Below, in pieces: positions 17,906 to 27,874 of a stretch of 64,000 bases of DNA. The position numbers were made by a program, and so were the translations under genes. Origin of the DNA: Streptomyces parvus. GTDB lineage: Bacteria > Actinomycetota > Actinomycetes > Streptomycetales > Streptomycetaceae. How positions within the stretch are numbered: position 1 is the stretch's first letter; every line of letters begins with the position of its first letter. Below the pieces are notes generated by a model. The model ran no database searches. It was not told the DNA's origin and saw only the letters and a list, made by a program, of their open reading frames with translations. The stretch covers positions 2,108,001 to 2,172,000 of the forward strand of contig NZ_CP135079.1 of the NCBI RefSeq assembly GCF_032121415.1, in the 5' to 3' direction.

Positions 17906-18976
17906 ATGTCCGTTGCCCCCAGGCGCCGTTCGATCCTCCTGGCCACCGCCGCCGTCACCGCCGCGGCCACCGCCCCGGCCGTCGCCGCCCCCGCCGGCGA
18001 CCGCCACCCCCACCGCCCGTCGGGGCCCCTGGTCATCGGGCATCGCGGGGCGGCGGGCTGGCGGCCCGAGCACACCGCCGACGCGTACACCTATGCCGTA
18101 CGGGCCGGGGCCGACTGGATCGAGCCGGACCTCGTGCCGACGAAGGACCATGTCCTGGTCGTGCGGCACGAGAACGAGATCGGCGGGACGACGGACGTCG
18201 CCGACCGCCCGGAGTTCGCGGACCGGCGCACCACGAAGACGGTCGACGGCAAGACGGTGACCGGCTGGTTCACCGAGGACTTCACGCTGCGCGAGCTGCG
18301 GACGCTGCGCACGGTGGAGCGGCTGCCGCTGGTCCGCGACCGCAACACGGTCTTCGACGGGCGGGGCCGGGTGCTGACGTTCCAGGAGGTCGTGGACCTG
18401 GCGCGGCGGCTGTCGCGGGAGTCGGGCCGGCGGATCGCGGTGTTCCCGGAGACGAAGCACCCGACGTACTTCCGCTCGATCGGGCTGCCGCTCGAGGAGG
18501 AGCTGATCCGGGTGATCCGCCGCAACCGGCTGACCGCCCGGGACTGTGTCGTCCAGTCCTTCGAGCCAGACAGCCTGCGCCGGGTGGCCGCCGCCCGCCT
18601 GGGCCTCCCGCTGTGGCAGGCGCTGGGCACGAGCGGCGGCCCGTACGGGCACGGGATCACCTACCGGGACATGATGACCCCGGCCGGGCTGCGCGAGATC
18701 GCCTCGTACGCGCGGTGGATCGGCCCGGACAAGTCCTCGCTGGTCCCGCCGAACACCCTGCTGGCGGACGCCCACGCGGCGGGCCTGAAGGTCGGCGCAT
18801 ACACCTTCCGGGCGGAGAACCAGTACCTCCCGGCCACGTACCGGCGGGGCACCGACCCGAACGCCTTCGGTGACGCGTTCGCCGAGTACGCCTTCCACTA
18901 CGGGCAGGGCGTGGACGCGGTGGTGACGGACTTCCCGGACGTCGCGGTACAGGCCAGGGAGGACCTGCGGGGGTAG
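17906..18976 (+). CDS. Secreted glycerophosphodiester phosphodiesterase
   Basis: 356 residues of the GDPD family, hydrolysing glycerophosphodiesters to an alcohol and glycerol-3-phosphate outside the cell. A Tat-like signal (PRRRSILLATAAV, residues about 5-17) leads to cleavage after APAVAAPA. The catalytic motifs are LVIGHRGAAGWRPEHT (the HR pair, then a Glu) and DWIEPDLVPTKDHVLVVRHE (metal ligands and second His). C-terminal DAVVTDFPDVAV closes the barrel. The ATG at 17906 has GAGGAG seven bases upstream; an earlier ATG at 17879 is less likely. Such enzymes recover phosphate and glycerol from phospholipid or teichoic acid. I saw no clear PHO box. Confidence 0.9.
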   Translation: MSVAPRRRSILLATAAVTAAATAPAVAAPAGDRHPHRPSGPLVIGHRGAAGWRPEHTADAYTYAVRAGADWIEPDLVPTKDHVLVVRHENEIGGTTDVADRPEFADRRTTKTVDGKTVTGWFTEDFTLRELRTLRTVERLPLVRDRNTVFDGRGRVLTFQEVVDLARRLSRESGRRIAVFPETKHPTYFRSIGLPLEEELIRVIRRNRLTARDCVVQSFEPDSLRRVAAARLGLPLWQALGTSGGPYGHGITYRDMMTPAGLREIASYARWIGPDKSSLVPPNTLLADAHAAGLKVGAYTFRAENQYLPATYRRGTDPNAFGDAFAEYAFHYGQGVDAVVTDFPDVAVQAREDLRG

Positions 18977-18978
18977 CG

Positions 18979-19023
18979 GGCGGCCGGCGCCGGAGCTCAG
19001 GCGGAGCGTCCGGGCCGGCCGCC
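18979..19023. terminator. Hairpin between convergent glpQ-type and dps-type genes
   Basis: 9-bp perfect stem (18979-18987 with 19015-19023) directly after the phosphodiesterase stop and just before the end of the minus-strand Dps gene. Probably terminates both. Confidence 0.55.
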
Positions 19024-19031
19024 GCCCCTTC

Positions 19032-19703
19032 TCAACGCGTGGTGCGCCGGCTCGCCGTGGTCTTCTTGACCGCCTTCTTGGCGGTCTTCTTCGCCGGGGC
19101 GGGCAGCGCCGTCTTCTTGGCGGGGGCGCGCTTGGCGGCGGCCCGCTTCGGGGACGCCGCTTCGGCCGCCGCCTTCTCGGTGTCGGCTCCGGCGTTCGAC
19201 AGGGAGCCGGAGCCGGACTCCAGATGGGCCCGGACGAACCACTGGAACTGTTCCAGGCCGCGCAGGTGCTCGATGAGCAGGTCCTCGGTGACGGGGTCGA
19301 TCTCGCCGGCCTTCTCGACCGCCTCGCGGTGGTCCTCGATGATCCCGGTGTAGACGAGGTCCAGGGCGCCGAGATGGGCGATGGCGTCGGCGCGCCCGAC
19401 GCTGTAGTCGTCCCAGGTGCGCTCCCTGACCAGGGCGCCCGGGGTGCCGTTCGGCTCGCCGCCGAGGGCGGAGATCCGCTCGGCGGCGGCGTCGGCCATC
19501 TCCCGTACGGCGGCGGTCTGCGGGTCGAGCATCTCGTGGACGGCGATGAAGTGCGGCCCGACCACGTTCCAGTGGATGTGCTTGAGGGTGAGCGCGAGGT
19601 CGTTGAGCGCGTGCAGACGCAGCGTCAGGAGGTCGATGACCTGACGGCCCTCGTCGGCGCTGAGGCCGGGGACGGTGTAGCGGGGGGTGCGTGCGGGGGC
19701 CAT
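19032..19703 (-). CDS. Dps-family ferritin-like protein with a lysine-rich, histone H1-like tail
   Basis: 223 residues. Residues about 15-165 are a Dps four-helix bundle with the ferroxidase segment LKHIHWNVVGPHFIAVHEMLD (His, His, Asp/Glu ligands) and the TWDDYSVGRADAIAHL helix. The last 45 residues are Lys/Ala/Pro-rich with repeated AKK and AKR elements and end TTASRRTTR. Dps dodecamers oxidise and store iron and compact DNA; here the tail is probably the DNA-binding element. AGAGGAG precedes the ATG at 19703 closely. It lies 80 bases downstream of a transketolase gene on the same strand and may form a stress operon with it. Confidence 0.9.
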   Translation of the reverse strand: MAPARTPRYTVPGLSADEGRQVIDLLTLRLHALNDLALTLKHIHWNVVGPHFIAVHEMLDPQTAAVREMADAAAERISALGGEPNGTPGALVRERTWDDYSVGRADAIAHLGALDLVYTGIIEDHREAVEKAGEIDPVTEDLLIEHLRGLEQFQWFVRAHLESGSGSLSNAGADTEKAAAEAASPKRAAAKRAPAKKTALPAPAKKTAKKAVKKTTASRRTTR

Positions 19704-19783
19704 GGGCTCCTCTTTCCGAAGACGGTTCTTCCTGGGGACGATCGATCGATGGCAGCTTCGGGGGCGGCGGGGCAGGCGATGGT

Positions 19784-22018
19784 CTAGCCGACGTCCCCGG
19801 TACCGCCGCCCGTCGGGGTCGCGCCGGGGCGCTCCCCGCCGGGCCGGACGGGGCCGGCTGCCGCGCGGATGCTCTCCCGGGCGGCTTCGGCGACCGCGCC
19901 GGGCGTGATGCCGAACTCCTCGTACAGGCGCTGGTAGGCGGCGGACGCGCCGAAGTGCTCCAGGCTGACCATGCGGCCCGCGTCGCCCACCACGTCCCGC
20001 CAGCCCTGGGCGACGGCCGCCTCGACGCTCACCCGGGCCCGGACCCCGGGCGGCAGCACCTCGTCCTGGTAGGCGTACGGCTGGTCGGCGAACCACTCGC
20101 GGCAGGGCATCGAGACCACGCGCGCGTCGACCCCGTCGGCGGCCAGCAACTCCCGTGCCTCCAGGGCGATGTGGACCTCCGATCCGGTGCCGACGAGGAT
20201 GACCTCCGGGGTGTCGCCGCGGCTGTCGGCGAGGACGTAACCGCCTCGGGCGGCCCCCTCGGCGGAGGCGTACGCGCCGTCGCCCCCGCCCCGCTCCAGG
20301 ACCGGAAGCGGCTGCCGGGTCAGGGCGAGGCCGGCGGGCCGGTCGGGGTGCTCCAGGACGGTGCGCCAGCAGACGGAGGTCTCGTTGGCGTCGGCGGGCC
20401 GTACGACGTCGAGGCCGGGGATCGCGCGGAGTGCGGCCAGTTGCTCGACGGGCTGGTGGGTGGGGCCGTCCTCGCCGAGGCCGATGGAGTCGTGGGTCCA
20501 GACGTAGGTGACCGGCAGCTTCATCAGGGCGGCGAGGCGGACGGCCGGGCGCATGTAGTCGCTGAAGATCAGGAACGTACCGCCGTAGGGGCGGGTGAGG
20601 CTCTGGAGCGCGATGCCGTTGAGGATCGCACCCATGGCGTGCTCCCGGATGCCGAAGTGGAGCGTGCGGCCGTACGGGTTGCCGGGGAACTCGCCGGTCT
20701 GCTTGGACTCCGGTACGAAGGACGGCTCGCCCTCCATGGTGGTGTTGTTGCTCCCCGCGAGGTCGGCCGAACCGCCCCACAGCTCGGGCAGCACGGGGGC
20801 CAGCGCGGTGAGCACATCGCCGGAGGCCTTGCGGGTGGCGATGCCCTTGGGGTCGGCGTCGAAGACGGGCAGGCTGTCGGTCCAGCCCTCCGGGAGCCGC
20901 TGTTCCCGCAGCCGGTCGAGGAGGGCGGCGCGCTCGGGGTGGGCGGCGCGCCACACCTGGTAGCGGGGCTCCCAGGCACGATGGGCCGCGGCCCCGCGCC
21001 CGACGACTGCGCGGGCGTGCTCCAGTACGTCGTCCTCGACGGTGAAGTCGGCGTCCGGGTCGAAGCCGAGCAGCTTCTTGGTCGCGGCGACCTCGTCGTC
21101 GCCGAGCGCGGAACCGTGGGCCTTGCCGGTGTTCTGCTTGGTGGGCGCGGGCCAGCCGATGATCGTGCGCAGCAGGATCAGGGAGGGCCGCCCGCTCTCG
21201 CTCTTCGCGGCCTCGACGGCGGCGAGCAGGGCGTCGACGTCCTCGACGTAGTCACCGGTCCGGGTGAAGTCGACCGTCTGGACGTGCCAGCCGTACGCGG
21301 CGTAGCGGGCGGTGACGTCCTCGCTGAAGGAGATGTCGGTGTCGTCCTCGATGGAGATGTGGTTGGAGTCGTAGAAGACGATCAGATTGCCGAGCTCCTG
21401 GTGTCCGGCCAGCGAACTGGCCTCGGACGTCACGCCTTCCATCAGGTCGCCGTCGGAGGCGACGACGTACACATGGTGGTCGAAGGGGCTGGTGCCGGCG
21501 GGCGCGTCGGGGTCGAGGAGACCGCGCTCCCTGCGGCCCGCCATGGCCATGCCGACGGCGGAGGCCAGCCCCTGGCCGAGCGGCCCGGTGGTGATCTCGA
21601 CGCCCCGGGTGTGGCGGTACTCGGGGTGGCCGGGGGTGGTGGAGCCCCAGGTGCGCAGCGCCTTGAGGTCGTCCAGCTCCATCCCGTACCCGCTCAGGTA
21701 GAGCTGGAGGTAGAGGGTGAGGCTGGAATGGCCGCAGGAGAGCACGAAACGGTCCCGGCCGATCCACTGGTCGTCGGCCGGGTCGTGCCGCATCACCTGC
21801 TGGAAGAGCAGGTACGCCAGCGGGGCCAGGCTCATCGCGGTGCCCGGGTGGCCGTGGCCCGCCTTCTGCACGGCGTCGGCGGCCAGCGTCCGCACAGTGT
21901 CGACGGCGCGGACGTCGAGCGGCCCCCAGCCCGCCGCCTCCGCCAGGGGCGGGGCCAGTCGTGGATCGCGGCCACGGTCCGGGCCGTCCGTCGCTTCGGG
22001 GGCGTTGGGGGGTGCCAT
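19784..22018 (-). CDS. tkt: Transketolase
   Basis: 744 residues, somewhat longer than usual because of extensions at both ends. All transketolase landmarks are present: AGHGHPGTAMSLAPLAYLLF, the thiamine-diphosphate motif around VVASDGDLMEGVTSEASSLA with the NHIS Asn further on, GREHAMG-type FGIREHAMGAILNG and the THDSIGLGEDGPTHQP loop. It transfers two-carbon units in the pentose phosphate pathway. The ATG at 22018 has an ideal AGGAGG ribosome site. The usual Streptomyces tkt is paired with tal and zwf; this one is paired with dps, so it is probably a second, conditionally expressed enzyme. Divergent from sodF. Confidence 0.93.
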   Translation of the reverse strand: MAPPNAPEATDGPDRGRDPRLAPPLAEAAGWGPLDVRAVDTVRTLAADAVQKAGHGHPGTAMSLAPLAYLLFQQVMRHDPADDQWIGRDRFVLSCGHSSLTLYLQLYLSGYGMELDDLKALRTWGSTTPGHPEYRHTRGVEITTGPLGQGLASAVGMAMAGRRERGLLDPDAPAGTSPFDHHVYVVASDGDLMEGVTSEASSLAGHQELGNLIVFYDSNHISIEDDTDISFSEDVTARYAAYGWHVQTVDFTRTGDYVEDVDALLAAVEAAKSESGRPSLILLRTIIGWPAPTKQNTGKAHGSALGDDEVAATKKLLGFDPDADFTVEDDVLEHARAVVGRGAAAHRAWEPRYQVWRAAHPERAALLDRLREQRLPEGWTDSLPVFDADPKGIATRKASGDVLTALAPVLPELWGGSADLAGSNNTTMEGEPSFVPESKQTGEFPGNPYGRTLHFGIREHAMGAILNGIALQSLTRPYGGTFLIFSDYMRPAVRLAALMKLPVTYVWTHDSIGLGEDGPTHQPVEQLAALRAIPGLDVVRPADANETSVCWRTVLEHPDRPAGLALTRQPLPVLERGGGDGAYASAEGAARGGYVLADSRGDTPEVILVGTGSEVHIALEARELLAADGVDARVVSMPCREWFADQPYAYQDEVLPPGVRARVSVEAAVAQGWRDVVGDAGRMVSLEHFGASAAYQRLYEEFGITPGAVAEAARESIRAAAGPVRPGGERPGATPTGGGTGDVG

Positions 22019-22167
22019 CAATTCCTCCTGGTCAGCGGGGTGGGCGGGCTGCGGGCGGCGCGCACGCGGTCCCGGCACCGGCCGCCCGGCTGCTGGGCCG
22101 GGTCCCCCGGAACGACGGGACCAAACGCGCGACGGCGTACGCAGCACTGAAGTAGGAGCAAATCACC

Positions 22168-22180
22168 TTTGCCCGGCAAA
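22168..22180. promoter_or_regulatory. Palindrome in the tkt-sodF divergent region
   Basis: TTTGCCCGGCAAA is a perfect 6-1-6 inverted repeat about 150 bases upstream of the tkt start, in an AT-richer pocket. It could be an operator for tkt-dps. No known regulator is recognised from it. Confidence 0.35.
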
Positions 22181-22250
22181 ACGGGGAAGGGCGGGCTCAC
22201 TGGTCCTAGGCCGAAGGGCTGATCACTTGGCGGACGATCCTGCTGTTAGC

Positions 22251-22284
22251 CTGCTTTCAGGTTGCTCCTGCATATAGGTTGCAA
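22251..22284 (+). promoter_or_regulatory. Tandem Nur-like boxes upstream of sodF
   Basis: Bases 22268-22284 read CTGCAT, five bases, TTGCAA, matching the Nur operator pattern tTGCaa-N5-ttGCAA in spacing. Directly upstream, 22251-22267 is a second, weaker copy (CTGCTT-N5-TTGCTC), so the pair forms a 17-base direct repeat with the shared core CTGCWTNYAGGTTGC. In S. coelicolor, nickel-bound Nur represses sodF so that Ni-SOD is used when nickel is present. The site lies 43-76 bases before the sodF ATG. Function here is inferred. Confidence 0.7.
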
Positions 22285-22326
22285 TAACAACTGGACGGCA
22301 TTCCCAGCAGTCGGAGGGTTCGAACC

Positions 22327-22968
22327 ATGGCCACGTACACGCTCCCGGAACTCCCGTACGACTACGCGGCGCTCGAACCGGTCATCAATCCGCAGATCAT
22401 CGAGCTGCATCACGACAAGCACCACGCCGCATACGTCAAGGGCGCGAACGACACCCTGGAGCAGCTGGAGGAGGCCCGCGACAAGGAGGCCTGGGGAGCG
22501 GTCAACGGCCTCCAGAAGAACCTCGCGTTCCACCTCTCCGGCCACATCCTGCACTCGATCTACTGGCACAACATGACCGGCGACGGCGGCGGCGAGCCCC
22601 TCGCGGCGGACGGCGTGGGCGACCTCGCCGACGCGATCACCGAGTCCTTCGGCTCCTACGCGGGCTTCAAGTCCCAGCTGACGAAGGCCGCGGCCACCAC
22701 TCAGGGGTCGGGCTGGGGTGTGCTCGCGTACGAGCCCGTCAGCGGCAAGCTGATCGTCGAGCAGGTCTACGACCACCAGGGCAACGTCGGCCAGGGCTCG
22801 GTCCCGATCCTGGTCTTCGACGCCTGGGAGCACGCCTTCTACCTGCAGTACAAGAACCAGAAGGTGGACTTCATCGAGGCGATGTGGCAGGTCGTCAACT
22901 GGCAGGACGTGGCGAAGCGGTACGCCGCGGCGAAGGAGCGCGTGGACGTGCTGCTGCTCGCCCCCTGA
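22327..22968 (+). CDS. sodF: Iron superoxide dismutase
   Basis: 213 residues of the Fe/Mn-SOD family. Metal ligands are visible: His28 in [11 protein letters not shown], the second His in [11 protein letters not shown], and Asp and His in [31 protein letters not shown] holds the second-shell glutamine position in the part of the fold used to separate Fe from Mn types. It dismutates superoxide in the cytoplasm. Start ATG at 22327 gives the usual [13 protein letters not shown]. The tandem Nur-like boxes upstream imply repression by nickel. It ends before a strong terminator. Confidence 0.96.
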   Translation: MATYTLPELPYDYAALEPVINPQIIELHHDKHHAAYVKGANDTLEQLEEARDKEAWGAVNGLQKNLAFHLSGHILHSIYWHNMTGDGGGEPLAADGVGDLADAITESFGSYAGFKSQLTKAAATTQGSGWGVLAYEPVSGKLIVEQVYDHQGNVGQGSVPILVFDAWEHAFYLQYKNQKVDFIEAMWQVVNWQDVAKRYAAAKERVDVLLLAP

Positions 22969-23046
22969 CGTGACGCCGACGCACCCCAGACGTCCTGCCT
23001 CGTGATCGTCTTCTCAACCTTCACCACGGCAGGCGGATGAACGGAG

Positions 23047-23077
23047 AGCCCCCGCGAGGACGTGACTCGCGGGGGCT
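23047..23077 (+). terminator. Terminator of sodF
   Basis: 12-bp perfect stem (23047-23058 with 23066-23077) with a 7-base loop and a short TTTC tract. Confidence 0.85.
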
Positions 23078-23263
23078 TTCCCATGGCCGGCCCGTGCCCG
23101 CCGCGGGGCGGCGCAGGGGGTTGCCGGTCGGCGGGTCCGGAGCCGGATCCACCGCAGGGCCCCTTCCCGCCCGGGCGGGAAACGCCTCGCGGGGGGCCCG
23201 CCCCGAATGCCACGATGATCCGCGCACCCCTGCCCGCCCCTCACCCCGTCCCCGGAGCAACCC

Positions 23264-23917
23264 ATGTCACCTGCCCCCGTCCCGGCGGACCCCGCCGTCC
23301 TGCACCCCATGCCCGGCCAGCCGCGCGTGGTGCAGCTGAAGCCGCTGGTCACCTCGGAGCTGATCGAGGTCGGCGACTACTCGTACTACGACGACCCCGA
23401 GCACGCCACGGAGTTCGAGACCCGGAACGTGCTGTACCACTACGGCCCGGAGCGCCTGGTGATCGGCAAGTTCTGCGCGCTGGCCACGGGGGTGCGGTTC
23501 ATCATGAACGGCTCCAACCACCGCATGGACGGCCCGTCCACGTTCCCCTTCCCCACGCTCGGCGGCTCCTGGACCGACCACTTCGACCTGCTGACGAACC
23601 TCCCCGACCGGGGCGACACGGTGATCGGCAACGACGTCTGGATCGGCTACGAGGCGGTGATCATGCCCGGCGTCCGCATCGGCCACGGCGCGATCATCAG
23701 CGCCCGGTCCGTGGTCGTCTCGGACGTCCCGGACTACGGCATCGTCGGCGGCAACCCGGCCCGCCTGATCCGTACCCGGTACGAGGAGGCGGATATCGCA
23801 CGCCTGCTGGCGGCGGCCTGGTGGGACTGGCCGGCGGAGCACCTCACGCGCCACATCCGTACGGTGATGTCGGGCACGGTGGCCGACCTGGAGGCGGCGG
23901 CGCCGGGGGGTGCGTAG
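23264..23917 (+). CDS. Xenobiotic-type (Vat/CatB-like) hexapeptide acetyltransferase
   Basis: 217 residues of the left-handed beta-helix acyltransferase superfamily, XAT class. VIGKFCALATGVRFIMNGSNHRMDG carries the conserved catalytic His (SNHRMDG motif shared with streptogramin and chloramphenicol XATs). Hexapeptide repeats follow: TVIGNDVWIGYEAVIMPGVRIGHGAIISARSVV and the VPDYGIVGGNPARLIR coenzyme A segment. It probably O-acetylates a hydroxylated small molecule. Many Streptomyces carry such genes without proven resistance activity, so the substrate is left open. It stands alone between sodF and an unrelated minus-strand gene. Confidence 0.88.
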   Translation: MSPAPVPADPAVLHPMPGQPRVVQLKPLVTSELIEVGDYSYYDDPEHATEFETRNVLYHYGPERLVIGKFCALATGVRFIMNGSNHRMDGPSTFPFPTLGGSWTDHFDLLTNLPDRGDTVIGNDVWIGYEAVIMPGVRIGHGAIISARSVVVSDVPDYGIVGGNPARLIRTRYEEADIARLLAAAWWDWPAEHLTRHIRTVMSGTVADLEAAAPGGA

Positions 23918-24003
23918 GGGCGGCGGCCCGAGACGGCCGGGCACCCCGTACCGCCCGGCCCGGGGACCGGTTCAGGAGAAGGGCGGCGCCGGAGGAGAAT
24001 GAC

Positions 24004-24390
24004 TCAGGAGGCGGACGGCTCGATCTCCCCCGCGAAGACGATGACCTGGTCGATGAGGCTCCGCCGCAGATGGACGACGTCCGTTCCCGCCAGGCGGGGG
24101 CCTCCGCCCGGCGTCGTGAAGACCCACTGGTACCGGGCCCACTCGTCCGGCATGTCCACGGCCGAACAGCGCACCATCGTGCCGGTCCCCGCGGGGTGGC
24201 GCCGGATGTCCAGCACGAACCGCTCGACCGCCTCGATCCCCTCACTGCGGCCCAACGGCCCCCAGAAGACCACGTCCGAGGTGAGGGCCTGGGAGAGCAG
24301 CGCAGTCACAGAGCTGTCGTCCGAGGCGTTGAACGCGGAGATGAACGTGTCGATCGCAGACCTCGCGGTCTCTTCCTGGTCTTCCTGCAT
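24004..24390 (-). CDS. SnoaL/NTF2-like protein
   Basis: 128 residues with the NTF2 cone fold pattern: an N-terminal helix (AIDTFISAFNASDDSSVTALLS), then LTSDVVFWGPLGRSEGIEAVERFVLDIRR, and strands ending VVHLRRSLIDQVIVFAGEIEP. Relatives include SnoaL-like cyclases and many orphan ligand-binding proteins; no catalytic residue can be assigned. It lies 84 bases downstream of the HTH gene on the same strand, so the two may be cotranscribed. Confidence 0.75.
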   Translation of the reverse strand: MQEDQEETARSAIDTFISAFNASDDSSVTALLSQALTSDVVFWGPLGRSEGIEAVERFVLDIRRHPAGTGTMVRCSAVDMPDEWARYQWVFTTPGGGPRLAGTDVVHLRRSLIDQVIVFAGEIEPSAS

Positions 24391-24474
24391 GCACCAGTAA
24401 TACCAGTCGCCTCGCGGACCGCGCTCGTCCCGTGAGCCGCCTTCCGGCCGCGGTGAACCATCCCGGTCACAGCG

Positions 24475-25155
24475 CTAGGACGCCCCCGGCAGCCGGCTCC
24501 AGAAGTGGTCGACGATGTTCTCGACGTAGCGGCGGCCGTCCTCGCCGGATGCCGTGGTGCCGCCCGCCCGGCTCAGGGTGGCCGTCATCAGGGCCTGGTA
24601 GTCCTGTTGCATGGCCTGCAAAGGGGCCTTCAGGTCGCGGCGGTCCATGGAGACCAGCTTGGCGATGGCACGGATGTGGGCCTGCCAGCGGGTGGAGACC
24701 GCTTCGGTGAGGAGGCGGGCCAGCTCCTCCTCCAGTCTGGTGATCGCGATGAAGTCGCGCGGGGGGAGGCGGAGGACCTCGCCGAGCTTGACGGACTGCC
24801 GTTTGTCGCCGGTCCACCGACCGGTCTCCTCCATGAACAGGTACGCGTCGAGGGTCAGCCCCGTGGCGCGTGCGACGTCCTCGGCCGAGACGCCACGCGC
24901 GATGCGGTGTTCGAGCAAGGTGCCCGGGTGACCCATGAGTTCACTGGGTCGGCACCACAACGCGCCTGCCAGTGCGGTCAGTTCACCAGCGTCCGGAACG
25001 TGGGTGCCGCGTTCCCACGCGATCACGTGCTCGGGGGTGATGTGCGAGGTGCCGAAGGACGCGCGCATGCCGTAGGCGACATGACCGGGGGCCATCCCGA
25101 GCTTCTCGCGCAAGGCGCGCGCTGCCCGCGCGTTGAAGGGGAGTGGTGGGTGCAC
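24475..25155 (-). CDS. XRE-type helix-turn-helix protein
   Basis: 226 residues. The N-terminal part contains two helix-turn-helix-like stretches, about residues 8-70 (ALREKLGMAPGHVAYGMRA then ITPEHVIAWERGTHVPDAGEL) and 80-110 (IARGVSAEDVARATGLTLDAY). The C-terminal half is helical without a recognisable domain. Start GTG at 25155 has no obvious ribosome site; a slightly shorter protein is possible. I recall similar proteins in other Streptomyces but no established target. Divergent from the purine permease. Confidence 0.72.
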   Translation of the reverse strand: MHPPLPFNARAARALREKLGMAPGHVAYGMRASFGTSHITPEHVIAWERGTHVPDAGELTALAGALWCRPSELMGHPGTLLEHRIARGVSAEDVARATGLTLDAYLFMEETGRWTGDKRQSVKLGEVLRLPPRDFIAITRLEEELARLLTEAVSTRWQAHIRAIAKLVSMDRRDLKAPLQAMQQDYQALMTATLSRAGGTTASGEDGRRYVENIVDHFWSRLPGAS

Positions 25156-25433
25156 ACACGGAGAGTAGGGGAGTTGTCACCGCCACTTCCATGCCCCCTG
25201 TCGGCTGACTGCCGGTTTGACGGAAAAGTTCACCGTCGATTCCGTAGGAACGCACAGGAGCGAAGAGGTGCCAACTAGACGCTCTACGCGGGTAGTTGCG
25301 ATCCCACGGGTGCCGCGTATGATCCGCTCGCAAGGTGCCGCATGTGCGTTCGCACAGCGCCTGCCACGCCCTTCGGGCAGCGTCGGCGCCCACCCGTCCC
25401 CCTCATTCATCCGCACGCCCAGGAGACTCCGTC

Positions 25434-26882
<1,449 letters not shown>

Positions 26883-26905
26883 CGGAAACCCGGGGCGGAA
26901 GGGTG

Positions 26906-26935
26906 GGTCCCCGGGGTCGGTCGACCCCGGGGACC
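26906..26935. terminator. Bidirectional hairpin terminator
   Basis: 13-bp perfect stem (26906-26918 with 26923-26935), 4-base loop, between the convergent permease (ends 26882) and VOC gene (ends 26961). Confidence 0.85.
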
Positions 26936-26960
26936 GCAGGGCTCCGCGCCCCGGCAGCAG

Positions 26961-27308
26961 TCAGTGGCCGCCCGCGTCCGCCAGGCAGAACTCGTTGCCC
27001 TCCGGGTCCTTCAGGACCGTCCAGGCCATCCCCTGCATCGACTGCTCGCCGACGACCGTCGCGCCCAGCTTCGCCAGGCGCTCCACGTCGGCCGGGCGGT
27101 CGGGCGAGGCGAAGTCGATGTGCACCCGGTTCTTGCCGGGCTTGGGCTCGGGCACCCGCTGGAAGCCCAGGACCAGCGGGGTGGCCGCGAGGACGACGAA
27201 CGCGTCGTAGTCCTGGGTGTCCTCGACGCCCAGCGCCTCGGCCCACCAGGCGGCCAGCGTCTGGGGGTCGGCGCAGTCGATCGTGATCATCTCCGGTGAG
27301 ATTCGCAT
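26961..27308 (-). CDS. VOC-superfamily (glyoxalase-like) protein
   Basis: 115 residues, a single vicinal-oxygen-chelate domain. MRISPEMITIDCADPQTLAAWWAEALG is the opening beta-alpha unit, KNRVHIDFASPDRPADVERLAKLGA the second, and WTVLKDPEGNEFCLAD the closing strand. A full set of metal ligands is not obvious, though His and Glu are at usual places (VHIDF and NEFCL). Many such proteins are drug-binding or isomerase-like; no specific function is assigned. Start ATG at 27308. Confidence 0.85.
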   Translation of the reverse strand: MRISPEMITIDCADPQTLAAWWAEALGVEDTQDYDAFVVLAATPLVLGFQRVPEPKPGKNRVHIDFASPDRPADVERLAKLGATVVGEQSMQGMAWTVLKDPEGNEFCLADAGGH

Positions 27309-27369
27309 GCCCCTCACCGTACGGCGCACCAGTGACAACGCCCCGCAGCACCGGGGCTCGTGGGGCCGC

Positions 27370-27822
27370 TCAGACCAGGACGACCTCCAGCAGCGGCAGC
27401 TCGCGGCCCGGAAGGGAGCCGGACGGCGTGGCACCGATCCGGACCGCGCCCATGGCCCGGTAGAAAGGCTCCGCGTTCGGGTCGGCGTCGAGGGTGAGGC
27501 GGGTGAAGCCCAGGCGGCGCGCCTCGTCCATGGTGTGGGTGAACAGGCGCCGCCCGACGCCCCTGCCGATGGTGTCCGGCTCGACGAACATCATGCCGAG
27601 CGCGCCCTTCGGCGGCTCTCCGTCCAGGGTGGTGAAGCCCAGGATCCGGCCGTCCTCCTCGGCCACCGCCGTCCGCCGCGCCGCCACCTCCGCGGGGCGC
27701 ATCGTCAGCTCCTCGCGGCAGGCGGCCAGGAACTCGGCGTCGTACTCCCAGTGGCCCTTCGACCGCAGGGCCAGGTCCGTCAGGGCGGCGGCCTCGGCCG
27801 CCTCGCCCGCTCGTATCCGCAT
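27370..27822 (-). CDS. GNAT-family N-acetyltransferase
   Basis: 150 residues with the GNAT fold. The N-terminal part is MRIRAGEAAEAAALTDLALRS, beta-4 includes ILGFTTLDGEPPKGAL, and the acetyl-CoA pyrophosphate loop is PDTIGRGVGRRLFTHTMDEARRLG, a clear Q/RxxGxG/A-type motif. It ends LTLDADPNAEPFYRAMGAVRIG. Substrate unknown. It starts at ATG 27822, 52 bases past the stop of the DsbA-type gene on the same strand. Confidence 0.88.
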   Translation of the reverse strand: MRIRAGEAAEAAALTDLALRSKGHWEYDAEFLAACREELTMRPAEVAARRTAVAEEDGRILGFTTLDGEPPKGALGMMFVEPDTIGRGVGRRLFTHTMDEARRLGFTRLTLDADPNAEPFYRAMGAVRIGATPSGSLPGRELPLLEVVLV

Positions 27823-27874
27823 GGAGGCAGTCTCCCCCACGCGGATACCCGCCCTCGCGGATTCACGGCCCGCG

